A stretch of DNA of 64,000 nucleotides from Streptomyces fagopyri (GCF_009498275.1 NZ_CP045643.1:8370001-8434000), one strand, 5' to 3'. Numbered from the stretch's first letter, positions 34,572-43,749 are shown. The notes: generated by a model not told the origin, from the letters alone. Numbers and translations: made by a program.

Positions 34572-35254
34572 CGCGCCGCGTCCGCCGCGCTGTAGCCGAC
34601 GCCCCGGACGGTCCGGATCGGGCTGGCGTCACCGAGCTTGGCGCGCAGCTGCGCGACATGGACGTCCACGGTCCGGCTGCCCCGGTAGTCGGCCTGCCCC
34701 CACACCTGCGCCAGCAGCTGCTCGCGGGGGAAGACCCGGCCGGGATGGCGCAGCAGATGGGCGAGCAGGTCGAACTCGGTGGCCGTGAGTTCCACGGGCC
34801 GCCCGTCGGCCTCCGCGGTCCGGCGCACCGGATCGACCGCGACCCGGCCCACCCGCCGCACCGCGGCCTGGGGCGGTCCGGCCGCGCGCCGCAGCACCGT
34901 CTTGACCCGGGCGACCAGCTCCCGGGGCGAGAAGGGTTTGGTCACGTAGTCGTCCGCGCCGAGTTCCAGACCCAGCACCCGGTCGGCTTCGTCGTCGCGT
35001 GCCGTGACCAGCAGTACCGGCGTCCAGTCGCCGTCCTCGCGCAGCCTGCGGCACACCTCGACCCCGTCCAGCCCAGGCAGCGCGATGTCCAGGACGATCG
35101 CCACGGGACGCAGCCGCCGCGCCGCCGCCAACCCCGCCCGGCCGTCCGTCTCGACGTGCACACCGAAGCCCTCGCGGGTCAGATAGAGCCGCTGGAGGTC
35201 GGCGATGTGCCGCTCGTCCTCGACGACCAGCACGAGGCCCTTGCTGTCCGGCAT
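34568..35254 (-). CDS. OmpR/PhoB-type response regulator
   Basis: 228 aa. Receiver: acidic Glu12-Asp13, phosphorylated Asp56 in VLDIALPGLDG, Thr84 and Lys106 in VTKPFSPREL. C-terminal winged helix: PVELTATEFDLLAHLLRHPGRVFPREQLLAQVWG and GSRTVDVHVAQLRAKLGD, ending GVGYSA. ATG 35254 has GAGGAGCA upstream. Five CGTACG boxes lie 57-111 bases upstream, between this gene and the divergent MMPL gene; they are good candidates for its binding sites. Confidence 0.94.
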   Translation of the reverse strand: MPDSKGLVLVVEDERHIADLQRLYLTREGFGVHVETDGRAGLAAARRLRPVAIVLDIALPGLDGVEVCRRLREDGDWTPVLLVTARDDEADRVLGLELGADDYVTKPFSPRELVARVKTVLRRAAGPPQAAVRRVGRVAVDPVRRTAEADGRPVELTATEFDLLAHLLRHPGRVFPREQLLAQVWGQADYRGSRTVDVHVAQLRAKLGDASPIRTVRGVGYSAADAAR

Positions 35255-35310
35255 GCGGTGCTCCTCGTCCTCCGCGCGCCGGGGTCCGTGGGGGACCCGT
35301 GCGGGGGATG

Positions 35311-35365
35311 CGTACGGGGGCCGTACGGGGGGTCGTACGGGACGGGCCGTACGAGGGGTCGTACG
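35311..35365. promoter_or_regulatory. Five phased CGTACG boxes in the divergent promoter region
   Basis: CGTACG hexamers start at 35311, 35322, 35334, 35348 and 35360, 11-14 bases apart (about one helical turn), most followed by GGG. The region lies between the response regulator start (35254) and the MMPL start (35479). Confidence 0.68.
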
Positions 35366-35478
35366 GGCATTCGATGCTAGCCCGGCGGCGCCGGTACGAA
35401 GGTCCGCGGCCGGGCGCCCTGACATTCCTCGAACATTCCGCTGATCCACCGCTCACCTGCGGCTTCCATGATCCCGTC

Positions 35479-37722
35479 ATGACTGTCTCCGCACCTCCCG
35501 ACACCGCACACCCCGGCCCGCCCCCCGCCACACCGCCCGGCGCGCTGCACCGCCTGGGCCGGTGGTGCGCCCGTAACGCCCGCCGGGTGATCTTCGCCTG
35601 GCTGCTCGTCCTGGTGGCCGCCTTCGCCGCCGACCGGGCCTGGGGCGGCACCTACGAGGACGAGTTCTCGCTGCCGGGGACGACCGCGCAGCGGGGCGCC
35701 GATCTGCTGGAGGAGCACGGCAGCGACCTGAAGGGCGTCGGCGCGCAGATCGTCCTGAGGGCGGACGACGGGCTCGCCACCCACCGGACGTCGCTCGACG
35801 CCGCGATGGCCGGGATCGGCCGGCTGCCGGAGGTGCTCACTGTCGCCGGGCCGCTGACCACGCCGGGCGCGGTCTCCGCGGACGGCACGACCGGGTACGC
35901 CACGGTCCGGTTCGCCGACAACCCGGCGACCTTCGACCGTTCGTACCTGGACCGGGTCGACCGGGCCGTCGGCGGACTGCGCGCGGATCACGTGAGCGTG
36001 GACTACGGCGGGCCCCTCGGTCAGCTGGCCCGTCCCAAGGCCGCCGACGGGCTGTCGGAGGCGATCGGCCTGGTGACCGCGGTGGTCGTACTGCTGTTCG
36101 GCTTCGGCAGTGTCGCGGCTGCCGGTCTGCCCCTGGTCACGGCGGTCGCCGGACTCGCCGGGGGAGTGGCCGTCCTCGGACTCGTGGCCGCCGCCGTCAC
36201 TTTCGGCGCCACCGCGCCCACCCTCGCCACGATGATGGGGCTGGGCGTCGGTCTCGACTACGCGCTGTTCCTCACCACGCGCCACCGGGGACTGCTCGCG
36301 TCCGGGGCCCGCCCGGAGGAGGCGGCCGGACGCACCCTCGCCACCAGCGGCCGGGCCGTCCTGGTGGCGGCGGCGACGGTCGCCATGGCGCTCGCCGGCC
36401 TCTACGCCTCGGGTGTCTCGTTCATCGGCAGCCTGGGCGCCGCCGCCGGGATCACCGTGCTGGTCGCCGCGCTCGCGTCGCTGACCCTGGCGCCGGCGCT
36501 GCTCGGGCTGGCGGGCGCACGCGTCGACCGCTGGAGCGTGCGCCGACCGGTGGCCGACTCCGAGGGCGACGACGACACCTGGCGCCGCTGGGCCGCCACC
36601 GTCCGGCGCAGGCCCTGGCTCTTCCTCGCCGCGGGCCTGGTGGTCCTCGGAGTCCTCGCGGTCCCGGTCGCCTCCCTGCGGCTCGGTCACATCGACGCGG
36701 GCGCGAGCCCGGCGGACTACACCGAGCGCCGGGCGTACGACCTGATCTCGGACGGGTTCGGCGCGGGCACCAACGGCCCGCTCACGGTGGTCGTCGCACT
36801 GGACGGGACCGGCGCGGACCGGGACGCGGTCACCGACGGCGTGCGCACCGCGCTCTCCCGCACCCCCGGCGTCGTCACCGTCACCGGACCGGTCGCCACT
36901 TCGGACGGCGGCCTGCTCACCGCCACCGTCGTGCCCCGGCGGGGGCCGGAGGACGCGTCCACCGCCGCCCTCGTGCACCGGCTGGCGGACCAGATGCTGC
37001 CGCGTGCGCTCGCCGGCACCGGGGCGCACGCCTACGTCACCGGCACCACCGCCGTCCAGATCGCCTTCCGCGACACGCTGGTGGAGCGGCTGCCGTGGGT
37101 CGTCGCAACGGTCGTCGGAGCCGCCTTCGTCCTGCTGCTCTGCGTCTTCCGCAGCCTCCTCGTGGCCCTCAAGGCCGCCGTGCTCAACCTGTTGTCCATC
37201 GGAGCGGCCTACGGTGTGGTGGTCGCCGTCTTCCAATGGGGCTGGGGCGGCCCCCTGTTGGGTGTGACCGAGCCCGTGCCCGTCGAGTCGTTCGTCCCCA
37301 TGATGATGTTCGCCATCGTCTTCGGACTCTCGATGGACTACGAGATCTTCCTGCTCTCACGCATCCGTGAGGTGTGGCTGGAGACCGGCGACAACGACGC
37401 GAGCGTGGCCGGCGGACTGGCCGCCACCGCGCGGGTCATCAGCTGTGCGGCGATCGTCATGACCAGTGTCTTCCTCGCCTTCCTGCTCTCCACCAACGTC
37501 GTGATCAAGATGATGGCGCTCGGGCTCGGCGTGAGCGTGGTCATCGACGCCACGGTGGTGCGGCTGCTGCTCGTGCCGGCCACCATGTACCTGTTCGGCA
37601 GGGCCAACTGGTGGCTCCCTCGCCCGCTCGACCGGATCCTGCCGCGCCTGGACCCCGAGGGGACTGCCGCGCCCCGGCAGCCCGAACCCCTCTCGGCCCC
37701 CGCGCCGGGGACGACCGCGTGA
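35479..37722 (+). CDS. MMPL-family RND transporter
   Basis: 747 aa, about 12 membrane helices with two periplasmic loops, the MMPL arrangement. Marks: SLPGTTAQRGADLLEEHG after helix 1, MMGLGVGLDYALFLTTRHR in TM4-5, and FGLSMDYEIFLLSRIREVW in the second half; the Asp-Tyr pairs are the proton relay. MMPL proteins export lipids, siderophores or drugs. ATG 35479 has only a weak ribosome site. The downstream DUF2993 gene overlaps it. Control by the divergent two-component system is inferred from the CGTACG boxes. Confidence 0.94.
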   Translation: MTVSAPPDTAHPGPPPATPPGALHRLGRWCARNARRVIFAWLLVLVAAFAADRAWGGTYEDEFSLPGTTAQRGADLLEEHGSDLKGVGAQIVLRADDGLATHRTSLDAAMAGIGRLPEVLTVAGPLTTPGAVSADGTTGYATVRFADNPATFDRSYLDRVDRAVGGLRADHVSVDYGGPLGQLARPKAADGLSEAIGLVTAVVVLLFGFGSVAAAGLPLVTAVAGLAGGVAVLGLVAAAVTFGATAPTLATMMGLGVGLDYALFLTTRHRGLLASGARPEEAAGRTLATSGRAVLVAAATVAMALAGLYASGVSFIGSLGAAAGITVLVAALASLTLAPALLGLAGARVDRWSVRRPVADSEGDDDTWRRWAATVRRRPWLFLAAGLVVLGVLAVPVASLRLGHIDAGASPADYTERRAYDLISDGFGAGTNGPLTVVVALDGTGADRDAVTDGVRTALSRTPGVVTVTGPVATSDGGLLTATVVPRRGPEDASTAALVHRLADQMLPRALAGTGAHAYVTGTTAVQIAFRDTLVERLPWVVATVVGAAFVLLLCVFRSLLVALKAAVLNLLSIGAAYGVVVAVFQWGWGGPLLGVTEPVPVESFVPMMMFAIVFGLSMDYEIFLLSRIREVWLETGDNDASVAGGLAATARVISCAAIVMTSVFLAFLLSTNVVIKMMALGLGVSVVIDATVVRLLLVPATMYLFGRANWWLPRPLDRILPRLDPEGTAAPRQPEPLSAPAPGTTA

Positions 37723-38417
37723 GGCGCCGCGCCGTGATCGCCCTGACCTGCGCGGCCGCGCTGGTCGCCCTCCCGGTGGGCGGTGAACTGCTCGCCCGCG
37801 CCGATCTGCGGCACCGCATCCGTACCGCGGTGGCATCCCGGTTGCCGGACGCGGACCTCCGGATCGGGCTCTCGTCCCGGCCCGCTCTTCTCCAACTCGC
37901 CGACAGGCGACTCCCGTTCGTCGAGGTGGATTCAGCGCACGCACGGATCGGCCGGATTCCCGACGCCTCGTTCCACGCCCGCCTGGAGGGAGTACGGCTG
38001 ACCGGTGACGCCCAGAAGCGCGCGGAGGTGGCCTCGGCGCGGGTGACGGTGCTGATCCCGCCGAGCGCCGTGGCCGGCCTGACCGGGGACTCCGGCGGCC
38101 CCCCGGTCACCGGAGTGCGTACCGACCCCCGCCGGGACACCCTGACACTGCTCATCGGGCAGGGCGGCCTCGGACGCGTCACCGTCCGGCCCGAGACCGC
38201 GGGCGGACGCGTCGGGATGACGGTGACCTCGGTCGAGATCATGGGCAGGGCCGCCCCCGACGCCATGGCGCGACGGATCCGCGACGCCGTCGCACAGCGG
38301 GCCGACCCGGCGGACTACCCGCTGGGACTGCGCGCCACCTCGGCGCGGGTCGAGGAGGACGGCATCCACGTCCGCCTCGCGACGGACGGGCCCACCACCC
38401 CGAACAGCGCCGGCTGA
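37719..38417 (+). CDS. DUF2993 (LmeA-like) exported protein
   Basis: 232 aa. An N-terminal hydrophobic segment (RRAVIALTCAAALVALPVGGELL) targets it to the membrane or outside. The rest has the DUF2993 pattern: LRIGLSSRPALLQLADRRLPFVEVDSA, VTSVEIMGRAAPD and GLRATSARVEEDGIHVRL. The mycobacterial member LmeA is a periplasmic protein linked to lipomannan elongation. The GTG start overlaps the MMPL stop, suggesting a joint envelope-lipid role, which is inference. Confidence 0.88.
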   Translation: MRRRAVIALTCAAALVALPVGGELLARADLRHRIRTAVASRLPDADLRIGLSSRPALLQLADRRLPFVEVDSAHARIGRIPDASFHARLEGVRLTGDAQKRAEVASARVTVLIPPSAVAGLTGDSGGPPVTGVRTDPRRDTLTLLIGQGGLGRVTVRPETAGGRVGMTVTSVEIMGRAAPDAMARRIRDAVAQRADPADYPLGLRATSARVEEDGIHVRLATDGPTTPNSAG

Positions 38418-38472
38418 GCGACCGACCGGGGAGGCTGGTCCCGTAGGGGGTGGTCGACCGGCATGTGTCGCC

Positions 38473-38513
38473 GGGCCGGTCGGCCGGTCTCGCGCGGGGT
38501 GGCCGACCGGCCC
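38473..38513 (+). terminator. Hairpin after the DUF2993 gene
   Basis: GGGCCGGTCGGCC (38473-38485) pairs perfectly with GGCCGACCGGCCC (38501-38513), 13 bp with a 15-base loop, followed by GCGAAAA. It also serves the convergent GntR gene poorly, as that stop is 94 bases away. Confidence 0.7.
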
Positions 38514-38606
38514 GCGAAAACCGGTCCGGTCGGCCCGTACGTCCCGGGACACAGGCGCCCGGCCGCCAAGGGGCACCCGCGCAGGGCCCGCTGCCGTCCG
38601 GCCGGG

Positions 38607-39377
38607 TCAACCGGCTGCGGGCAGGGTGAACTCGTAGACGAGAGCGTCCTGTTGGGCCTCCACGACGAGGTCGGTGATCTCCAGGGGCCGGTCGTACTGG
38701 TCGTGCACGCGCCGGGTGACCAGCACCGACTGGGGGAGCCGGGTGATCGCGTCCCGGTGATGCAGGGTCAGCCCGGCCCTGCGCATCCAGTCGTAGGCCC
38801 GCCGCAACTGCGCGGAGGCGGTGCCGTCCGCGCGGTCGCGGTAGCGGGCGAGTTCCTCCACCTCCGTCACCGCGACCGCGGAGAAGGAGGTGACGGCCGT
38901 ACGGAGCCCGCTGCCGTCCGCCGCGGCCGACTCGTAGCGGTGCACGAGGGTCGGGCGGCGCGGCGCGAGGCCCAGCGCCAGGGCGTGCTCGGGCGGGGGC
39001 GCCTCCCAGGTCACGCTCGTGTGCCGGACGCCGCACGGTTCCCGGGTCTGCGCGCCGACCGGGAAGTCGAGCGACGGGATGTGCTCGGCGTGGCTGCCGG
39101 GGAGCGTCGCGTGACTGCCCCGCCGGTCGGTGGAGACGAGCCCGGCCAGTCGCAGCTGTTGCAGCGCCTGGCGTACGGTCTCCCGGCTGACCCCGAACCG
39201 GGTCGCCAACTCCCTCTCTCCCGGCAGGCGTTCGCCGGGCGGAACGGTGCCGTCGCGCAGTTCGCCGAGGAGCTGTGCGGCGATCCGCGAATACCGGGGC
39301 TCCTGGTCGGAGGGGTGGATGTCCTGCGCGAGCGGGTCGGACGGACGGATGTCGGACGGGTGGCTGGTGCGGGCCAT
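38607..39377 (-). CDS. GntR/HutC-family transcriptional regulator
   Basis: 256 aa. An N-terminal winged helix: YSRIAAQLLGELRDGTVPPGERLPGERELATRFGVSRETVRQALQQLRLAGLVSTDRRGSHATL. A C-terminal UTRA ligand domain follows (RPTLVHRYESAAADG, RLPQSVLVTRRVHDQYDRPLEITDLVVEAQQDALVYEF). AGGAGG sits before ATG 39377. The first 30 residues carry two HPSD-type repeats (TSHPSDIRPSD, DIHPSD). A near-palindrome TGGTCTAAACCA 67 bases upstream is a candidate autoregulatory operator. It is not DasR by sequence. Confidence 0.93.
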   Translation of the reverse strand: MARTSHPSDIRPSDPLAQDIHPSDQEPRYSRIAAQLLGELRDGTVPPGERLPGERELATRFGVSRETVRQALQQLRLAGLVSTDRRGSHATLPGSHAEHIPSLDFPVGAQTREPCGVRHTSVTWEAPPPEHALALGLAPRRPTLVHRYESAAADGSGLRTAVTSFSAVAVTEVEELARYRDRADGTASAQLRRAYDWMRRAGLTLHHRDAITRLPQSVLVTRRVHDQYDRPLEITDLVVEAQQDALVYEFTLPAAG

Positions 39378-39443
39378 GTCCGCGCCTCCTGCGTGGTGAC
39401 TAGACGTAGCCGTGCGGGCTCGTTGCGCGACCAGATCTAGCAT

Positions 39444-39455
39444 TGGTCTAAACCA
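39444..39455. promoter_or_regulatory. Candidate HutC/DasR-type operator
   Basis: TGGTCTAAACCA differs by one base from the TGGTCTAGACCA core bound by HutC-type GntR regulators such as DasR. An additional GACCA..TGGTC inverted pair spans 39429-39448. It lies upstream of the GntR gene. Confidence 0.6.
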
Positions 39456-39521
39456 CAAGGGAAGGGCGGCCGGGAGGTTAGGCCGAATTCAGACCGCCCG
39501 CTCCCGGCGGTCCCGGCGTGC

Positions 39522-40688
39522 TCACAGGGCGCTGTAGAGCGCGTCCACGAGCGCCATCTTCCTAGGGTCGTCGGCGATGTGCGGCCCCATCCGGTTCATG
39601 ACGTACCCGAGGGAGACGGCCGCCTCGGGGTCGGCGAGACCGCAGGAGCCGCCGAAGCCGTCATGTCCGAAAGCCCTCGGGTTGGGTCCGTACGACGCGT
39701 TCGGCCCGCTCAGCCACAGGCCGAGGCCGACCTCCGTCTCGTGCTCGAACCCGGCGCCCAGGACCAGGTCCCGGCAGCTTCCCTGCCCCTCGCGCACCCG
39801 TTCCGCGGCCTCCGGCGACAGCACCTGCCGCGAGCCGTACGACCCGCGCCCGGCGAAGATCCCGTACAGCGCGGCGATCGCCCGTGCCGTGCCGTGCCCG
39901 TTCGCGGCCGGGATCTCGGCCGCTCGCCAGCGCGCGGTACCGGCCTCGGCGGCGCCGACCGGTGGATTGGTCAGCGCGGCGATCGCCGTCGGCACCAACT
40001 GGGCGAACACCGCTGCCTGTTCGCTGCTCGACGCGGCCGGCGGATGCACCAGCTCCGCCACTCGTCCGACCTCCTTCTCGGGCAGTCCGACGGTGAAGTC
40101 GATCCCGAGCGGACCGGTCACCTCCCGCTCCAGGAACGCGCCCGGCAGCAGCCCGGACACCCGTCGCACCACCTCGCCGACCAGATGGCCGAACGTGAGC
40201 GCGTGATAGCCGGACCGCGTCCCCGGCTCCCACCAGGGCTCCTGGGCGGCGAGCCGGCCGACGGTCAGCTCCCAGTCGCAGAGCTGCTCGAACGTGTGCG
40301 GTTCGCGCAGCCCCGCCAGCCCCGCGCGATGCGACAGCAGGTGCCGTACGAGGACGCCGTCCTTGCCCGCCGCCGCGAACTCCGGCCAGTACGCGGCCAC
40401 CGGCGCGTCGAAGTCGAGCAGTCCGCGATCGGCCAGGATGTGCGCGCACAGCGCGGTCGGGCCCTTCGACGTCGACCACACGTTGACGAGCGTCTCGCGT
40501 TCCCAGGGGCGGACGCGCCCCGCGTCGGCCCAGCCGCCCCACAGGTCCACCACCGTCTCGCCGCCGAGGACGACGGTCACCGCCGCGCCCAGTTCGTCAC
40601 GGTCCCGGAAGTTCTCCTCGAAGGCCGCGCGAACCGCCGTGAAGCGTGCGTCGCAGTGGCCCCGGACATCGGGTGCGGGCTGGGACAT
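39522..40688 (-). CDS. Beta-lactamase-family serine hydrolase (EstB-like)
   Basis: 388 aa, class C beta-lactamase fold. Nucleophile motif WSTSKG with Ser72 and Lys75; SGYHALTFG provides the Tyr; HDGFGG is the third-box equivalent. No signal peptide, so probably a cytoplasmic esterase-like member. The ATG at 40688 has GGAGG five bases upstream and is preferred over earlier in-frame starts. A partial TetR-type palindrome upstream may regulate it. Function among esterases or peptidases is open. Confidence 0.9.
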   Translation of the reverse strand: MSQPAPDVRGHCDARFTAVRAAFEENFRDRDELGAAVTVVLGGETVVDLWGGWADAGRVRPWERETLVNVWSTSKGPTALCAHILADRGLLDFDAPVAAYWPEFAAAGKDGVLVRHLLSHRAGLAGLREPHTFEQLCDWELTVGRLAAQEPWWEPGTRSGYHALTFGHLVGEVVRRVSGLLPGAFLEREVTGPLGIDFTVGLPEKEVGRVAELVHPPAASSSEQAAVFAQLVPTAIAALTNPPVGAAEAGTARWRAAEIPAANGHGTARAIAALYGIFAGRGSYGSRQVLSPEAAERVREGQGSCRDLVLGAGFEHETEVGLGLWLSGPNASYGPNPRAFGHDGFGGSCGLADPEAAVSLGYVMNRMGPHIADDPRKMALVDALYSAL

Positions 40689-40729
40689 GGAGACCTCCGT
40701 CATCGGCAGGGACACCGGACCCGAACATA

Positions 40730-40741
40730 CCGACTGGTCGG
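40730..40741. promoter_or_regulatory. TetR-type half-degenerate palindrome
   Basis: CCGAC-tg-GTCGG is flanked on the left by AACATA, giving the left half of the common TetR operator (AACATACCGAC); the right half degenerates after GTCGGA. It lies 42 bases upstream of the serine hydrolase start and between divergent genes. Confidence 0.5.
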
Positions 40742-40907
40742 ACCGGGTGGAAGTGGTCATACGGCATCGGTCTCCGCCGGCCCGTCGCGCGCCCCTGCCG
40801 TGTGGCGCGGTGTCCGCCCTCCCGTCATCGCGGGCTCTTCCGGATGTCACCCAACACCCCTACGCTGCACGTCGGTTGACCACCGATGCGGGAGAGGCAG
40901 GGGGAAC

Positions 40908-41957
40908 ATGCGCAGACATGTGAGGGTGTTGACGCGTACGGGGATCGCGGTGGCGACGGCGGGAGCCATCGCCCTGACCACGTCCCCCGGGGCGAGCGCG
41001 GCGGACCTCTCGTACTCCGCCGCCACCTCGGTGGGCGTCCACAACTCCTACGACAAGGCGAAGTATCCCTACTTCGCCGACGCGCTGGACTCCGGCGCCG
41101 GGATGCTGGAACTCGACGTGTGGACCAACGTGTTCGGGGCCTCCTGGCGCGTCTCGCACAACAACCCGATCGGCAACGACAACAACTGCGTGAACGCGGC
41201 GAACGCCTCCGAACTGCGCACCAAGTCCCGCGACCGCGATCTCGGCGGCTGCCTCTCCGACATCCGGGCGTGGCACGACGCGCACCCGGGGCACCGGCCG
41301 ATCCAGCTGAAGATCGAGATGAAGGACGGCTTCGCGGCCAACATCGGCCGCGGCCCCACCCAGTTGGACTCCTTGCTGACGGCGAAACTCGGTGACGCGC
41401 TGCTGCGCCCCGCCGACGTCGTGGGGTCCCACCCCGACCTCGACTCGGCCGTCCGGGCGGACGGCTGGCCCGCCCGCTCGGCTCTCGCGGGCAAGTTCGT
41501 CGTCGAACTCATTCCGGGCACCGTCGAGGAGGGCAACCCTTTCGACTCGCTCTGGACGGACCGCGAGTACGCCACCCACCTCCGTGACCTCGCCGCCGCC
41601 GGCCGGCTGCGCGAGGCGTCCGCCTTCCCCGCCGTGCACGGCGCGGCCGCGGGAGACCCGCGCACCCGCTACACCGACACGACCATCCGCCCCTGGTTCG
41701 TGATGTACGACGGCGACGCCGCCGCCTACGCGGGCGGCACGATCGACACCGCCTGGTACGACGAGCGTCACTACCTCGTCGTCATGACCGACGCCCAGAA
41801 CGTGTCCCCCGCCATCGACGGCACCAACCCCACCGAGGCCCAGGCACGGGATCGCGTCGCCCTCCTCGCCGGGCGGCACGCCAGCGTGGTGTCCGCGGAC
41901 TGGTACCCGCTGCCCGCCGTGCTCGCGACGGTGGTGCCGCGCGGAACGGCGGGCTGA
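40908..41957 (+). CDS. Secreted phosphatidylinositol-specific phospholipase C-like protein
   Basis: 349 aa. A Sec signal peptide (MRRHVRVLTR..., cleavage after GASA near residue 31). The mature part fits calcium-dependent PI-PLC-like enzymes: TSVGVHNSYDK with His45, MLELDVWTN, and WRVSHNNPIGNDNNCVNA with His84 as the second catalytic His, then IQLKIEMKDGF. GGGGGAAC lies before the ATG. It probably cleaves phosphoinositides or related glycophospholipids outside the cell; no substrate evidence here. Confidence 0.85.
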   Translation: MRRHVRVLTRTGIAVATAGAIALTTSPGASAADLSYSAATSVGVHNSYDKAKYPYFADALDSGAGMLELDVWTNVFGASWRVSHNNPIGNDNNCVNAANASELRTKSRDRDLGGCLSDIRAWHDAHPGHRPIQLKIEMKDGFAANIGRGPTQLDSLLTAKLGDALLRPADVVGSHPDLDSAVRADGWPARSALAGKFVVELIPGTVEEGNPFDSLWTDREYATHLRDLAAAGRLREASAFPAVHGAAAGDPRTRYTDTTIRPWFVMYDGDAAAYAGGTIDTAWYDERHYLVVMTDAQNVSPAIDGTNPTEAQARDRVALLAGRHASVVSADWYPLPAVLATVVPRGTAG

Positions 41958-42036
41958 ACCCCCGGCGGTCCCGCGGCAGGACGACGTCCGCCCCGTCGCG
42001 ACGCCCTGGACATGTGAAGCGGTCCATCGCGACGCC

Positions 42037-43002
42037 CTAGAGGTGCGAGGGGAGCCAGTCGAGCTGGGCCGCCTCCTGGTAGGGGCCCCCGCCCTCGTGG
42101 TCGTTGAAGTCGTAGACCTCGATCGTCTTCTCCTCGTGCGCCCAGGCGTTGAACGCGGCGAAGACCGTGGACGGTGGGCAGGTCTGGTCCTCCAGACCCG
42201 CCGAGAAGAGCGCCGGCGCGCTGCCGCGTGCCGCGAAGTGGACTCCGTCGAAGTAGGAGAGGGTGCGCCGGACGTCGTCGGCACGGCCGCGGTGGGTCTT
42301 GAGATAGCTGCCGATCTCCCGGTAGGGATGCCGGTCGGTCAGCGTCGTCGCGCGCGGGAAGTCGCAGAGGAACGGCACATCGGGAGCGATCGCGGCCAGG
42401 TCGGGCACGAGACCGCCGACCGCGATCGTGATGCCGCCGCCCTGGCTCGCGCCGACGGCCGCGGTGCGCGCCGGGTCGACCAGCGGATGCGAGCGGACCG
42501 CCTCCACCGCCCGCACTCCGTCGGTGAACACCCGGCGGTAGTAGTAGTTCTCCGGCGCGTCGATGCCGCGGGTCATGTAGCCGGGGTACGCGGGCGCGCT
42601 GCCCACCGGGTCCGGGGTCTCGCCGCCGCCCCAGGCACTGCCCTGACCGCGCGTGTCCATCACGAAGTGCGCGAAACCCGCCGAGGCCCACAACAGATGA
42701 GTGTGGGCGAGGCCGCGGCCGCCGCCGTACCCGACGAACTCGACGACCGCGGGCAGCGGCGCGTCGGCCCCGGCCGGCAGGGTGAGCCAGCCCATGACCG
42801 GGTGCCCGCCGAACCCGGCGAACGTGACGTCGTACACCTCGACGGTCCTGAGACGGGTCGCGACGGGCTCGAAACGGGCGCCCAGGCCGTGTTCACGTGT
42901 CTCCTGGAGGGTCTTGGCCCAGAAGTCGTCGAAGTCCTCGGGCTCGGCGGAGGCACTGCGGTACTCGCGGAGCTCGTCGAGGGGGAGGTCGAACAGGGCC
43001 AT
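42037..43002 (-). CDS. Acetyl xylan esterase / cephalosporin C deacetylase family
   Basis: 321 aa CE7 enzyme: RGQGSAWGG, GASQGGG with nucleophile Ser186, and C-terminal YDFNDHEGGG with the catalytic His. No signal peptide, as usual for CE7 enzymes, which deacetylate xylo-oligosaccharides or cephalosporin C in the cytoplasm. GGTCCTTC lies upstream of the start. The gene is convergent with the PLC gene, and short copies of CGCGACGCCCT flank the junction. Confidence 0.93.
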   Translation of the reverse strand: MALFDLPLDELREYRSASAEPEDFDDFWAKTLQETREHGLGARFEPVATRLRTVEVYDVTFAGFGGHPVMGWLTLPAGADAPLPAVVEFVGYGGGRGLAHTHLLWASAGFAHFVMDTRGQGSAWGGGETPDPVGSAPAYPGYMTRGIDAPENYYYRRVFTDGVRAVEAVRSHPLVDPARTAAVGASQGGGITIAVGGLVPDLAAIAPDVPFLCDFPRATTLTDRHPYREIGSYLKTHRGRADDVRRTLSYFDGVHFAARGSAPALFSAGLEDQTCPPSTVFAAFNAWAHEEKTIEVYDFNDHEGGGPYQEAAQLDWLPSHL

Positions 43003-43167
43003 GAAGGACCACCTTTGAAGACGTCACGGTTGCGGATGATCACACCGTACGGGGGCCGTCCGAGGGCCGCCAGGCTTGGATCCGCGTCCACCCGCGCCCG
43101 GTGACGCCGGCCACCGGGCCTCCTGCCCCGCGTCCCGCCCCTCATGCCCGGGCGGCAGCCGCGCACG

Positions 43168-43749
43168 TCAGGGCGTGTGGCGCCGCCACTCCGGCCCGAT
43201 ACGCACCCAGTCCCGCTCCCACTCGGCCAGACGCCGACGTGCCGCGACCCGCCGCCCCGCGACATGCACGCCGACGACGGCGGCCACGGCGGCCACGGCG
43301 GTGAACAGGCCCGCCATCAGCGTGTGCTGCCAGACGGCGGACGAGCTCTGCGGGGGACCGACCCGCCGGCCGGCCGAGTCCAGCCAGACATGGGTGTGCT
43401 CACCCCGCCGCGAACCCGCCCGGACCTCGGCCAGGCCGGTGCGCGACTGCCCGCCGGGCGCCTTCCAGCGCACCCTCACCTGGTACGCGGGCTGTCTTCC
43501 GGACGGCGAGGTCACGGCCACGGGCGCGTCCTCGACGAGCACGGCTGCCACCCGGTGCCGCTCGGCCCGCTGCGCGGCGGCCCGCCCCCGCGCGTCGTCG
43601 TACACCCGCCACCCCACGGCCGTCCCGGCCAGCGGCGCGCCGACGGCCAGCAGCACGACGACGGCCAGCAGCGCCCACGCCTCCACGACGTCCGAGCGTC
43701 GGCGCAACGGACTGCGGCGCCGGCGCCGGCCGCGTACCCGCTCACGCAT
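43168..43749 (-). CDS. Rv1733c-like membrane protein
   Basis: 193 aa with two membrane helices (about residues 22-45 and 145-170) around an extracytoplasmic domain (RVRWKAPGGQSRTGLAEVRAGSRRGEHTHVWLDSAGRRVGPPQ). Basic N-terminus; C-terminal basic tail ending in a Trp-rich segment (LAEWERDWVRIGPEWRRH). This two-helix pattern with THVWLDSAG matches proteins annotated after mycobacterial Rv1733c. Start ATG 43749 with GGGAG upstream; ATG 43755 is possible. Neighbour to a universal stress gene, as is often the case in dormancy-type loci. Confidence 0.82.
   Translation of the reverse strand: MRERVRGRRRRRSPLRRRSDVVEAWALLAVVVLLAVGAPLAGTAVGWRVYDDARGRAAAQRAERHRVAAVLVEDAPVAVTSPSGRQPAYQVRVRWKAPGGQSRTGLAEVRAGSRRGEHTHVWLDSAGRRVGPPQSSSAVWQHTLMAGLFTAVAAVAAVVGVHVAGRRVAARRRLAEWERDWVRIGPEWRRHTP

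Noticed and set aside
38607..39377. Calling the GntR gene dasR
   Set aside because: The N-terminal domain and UTRA sequence do not match DasR as I remember it; only the operator is similar.
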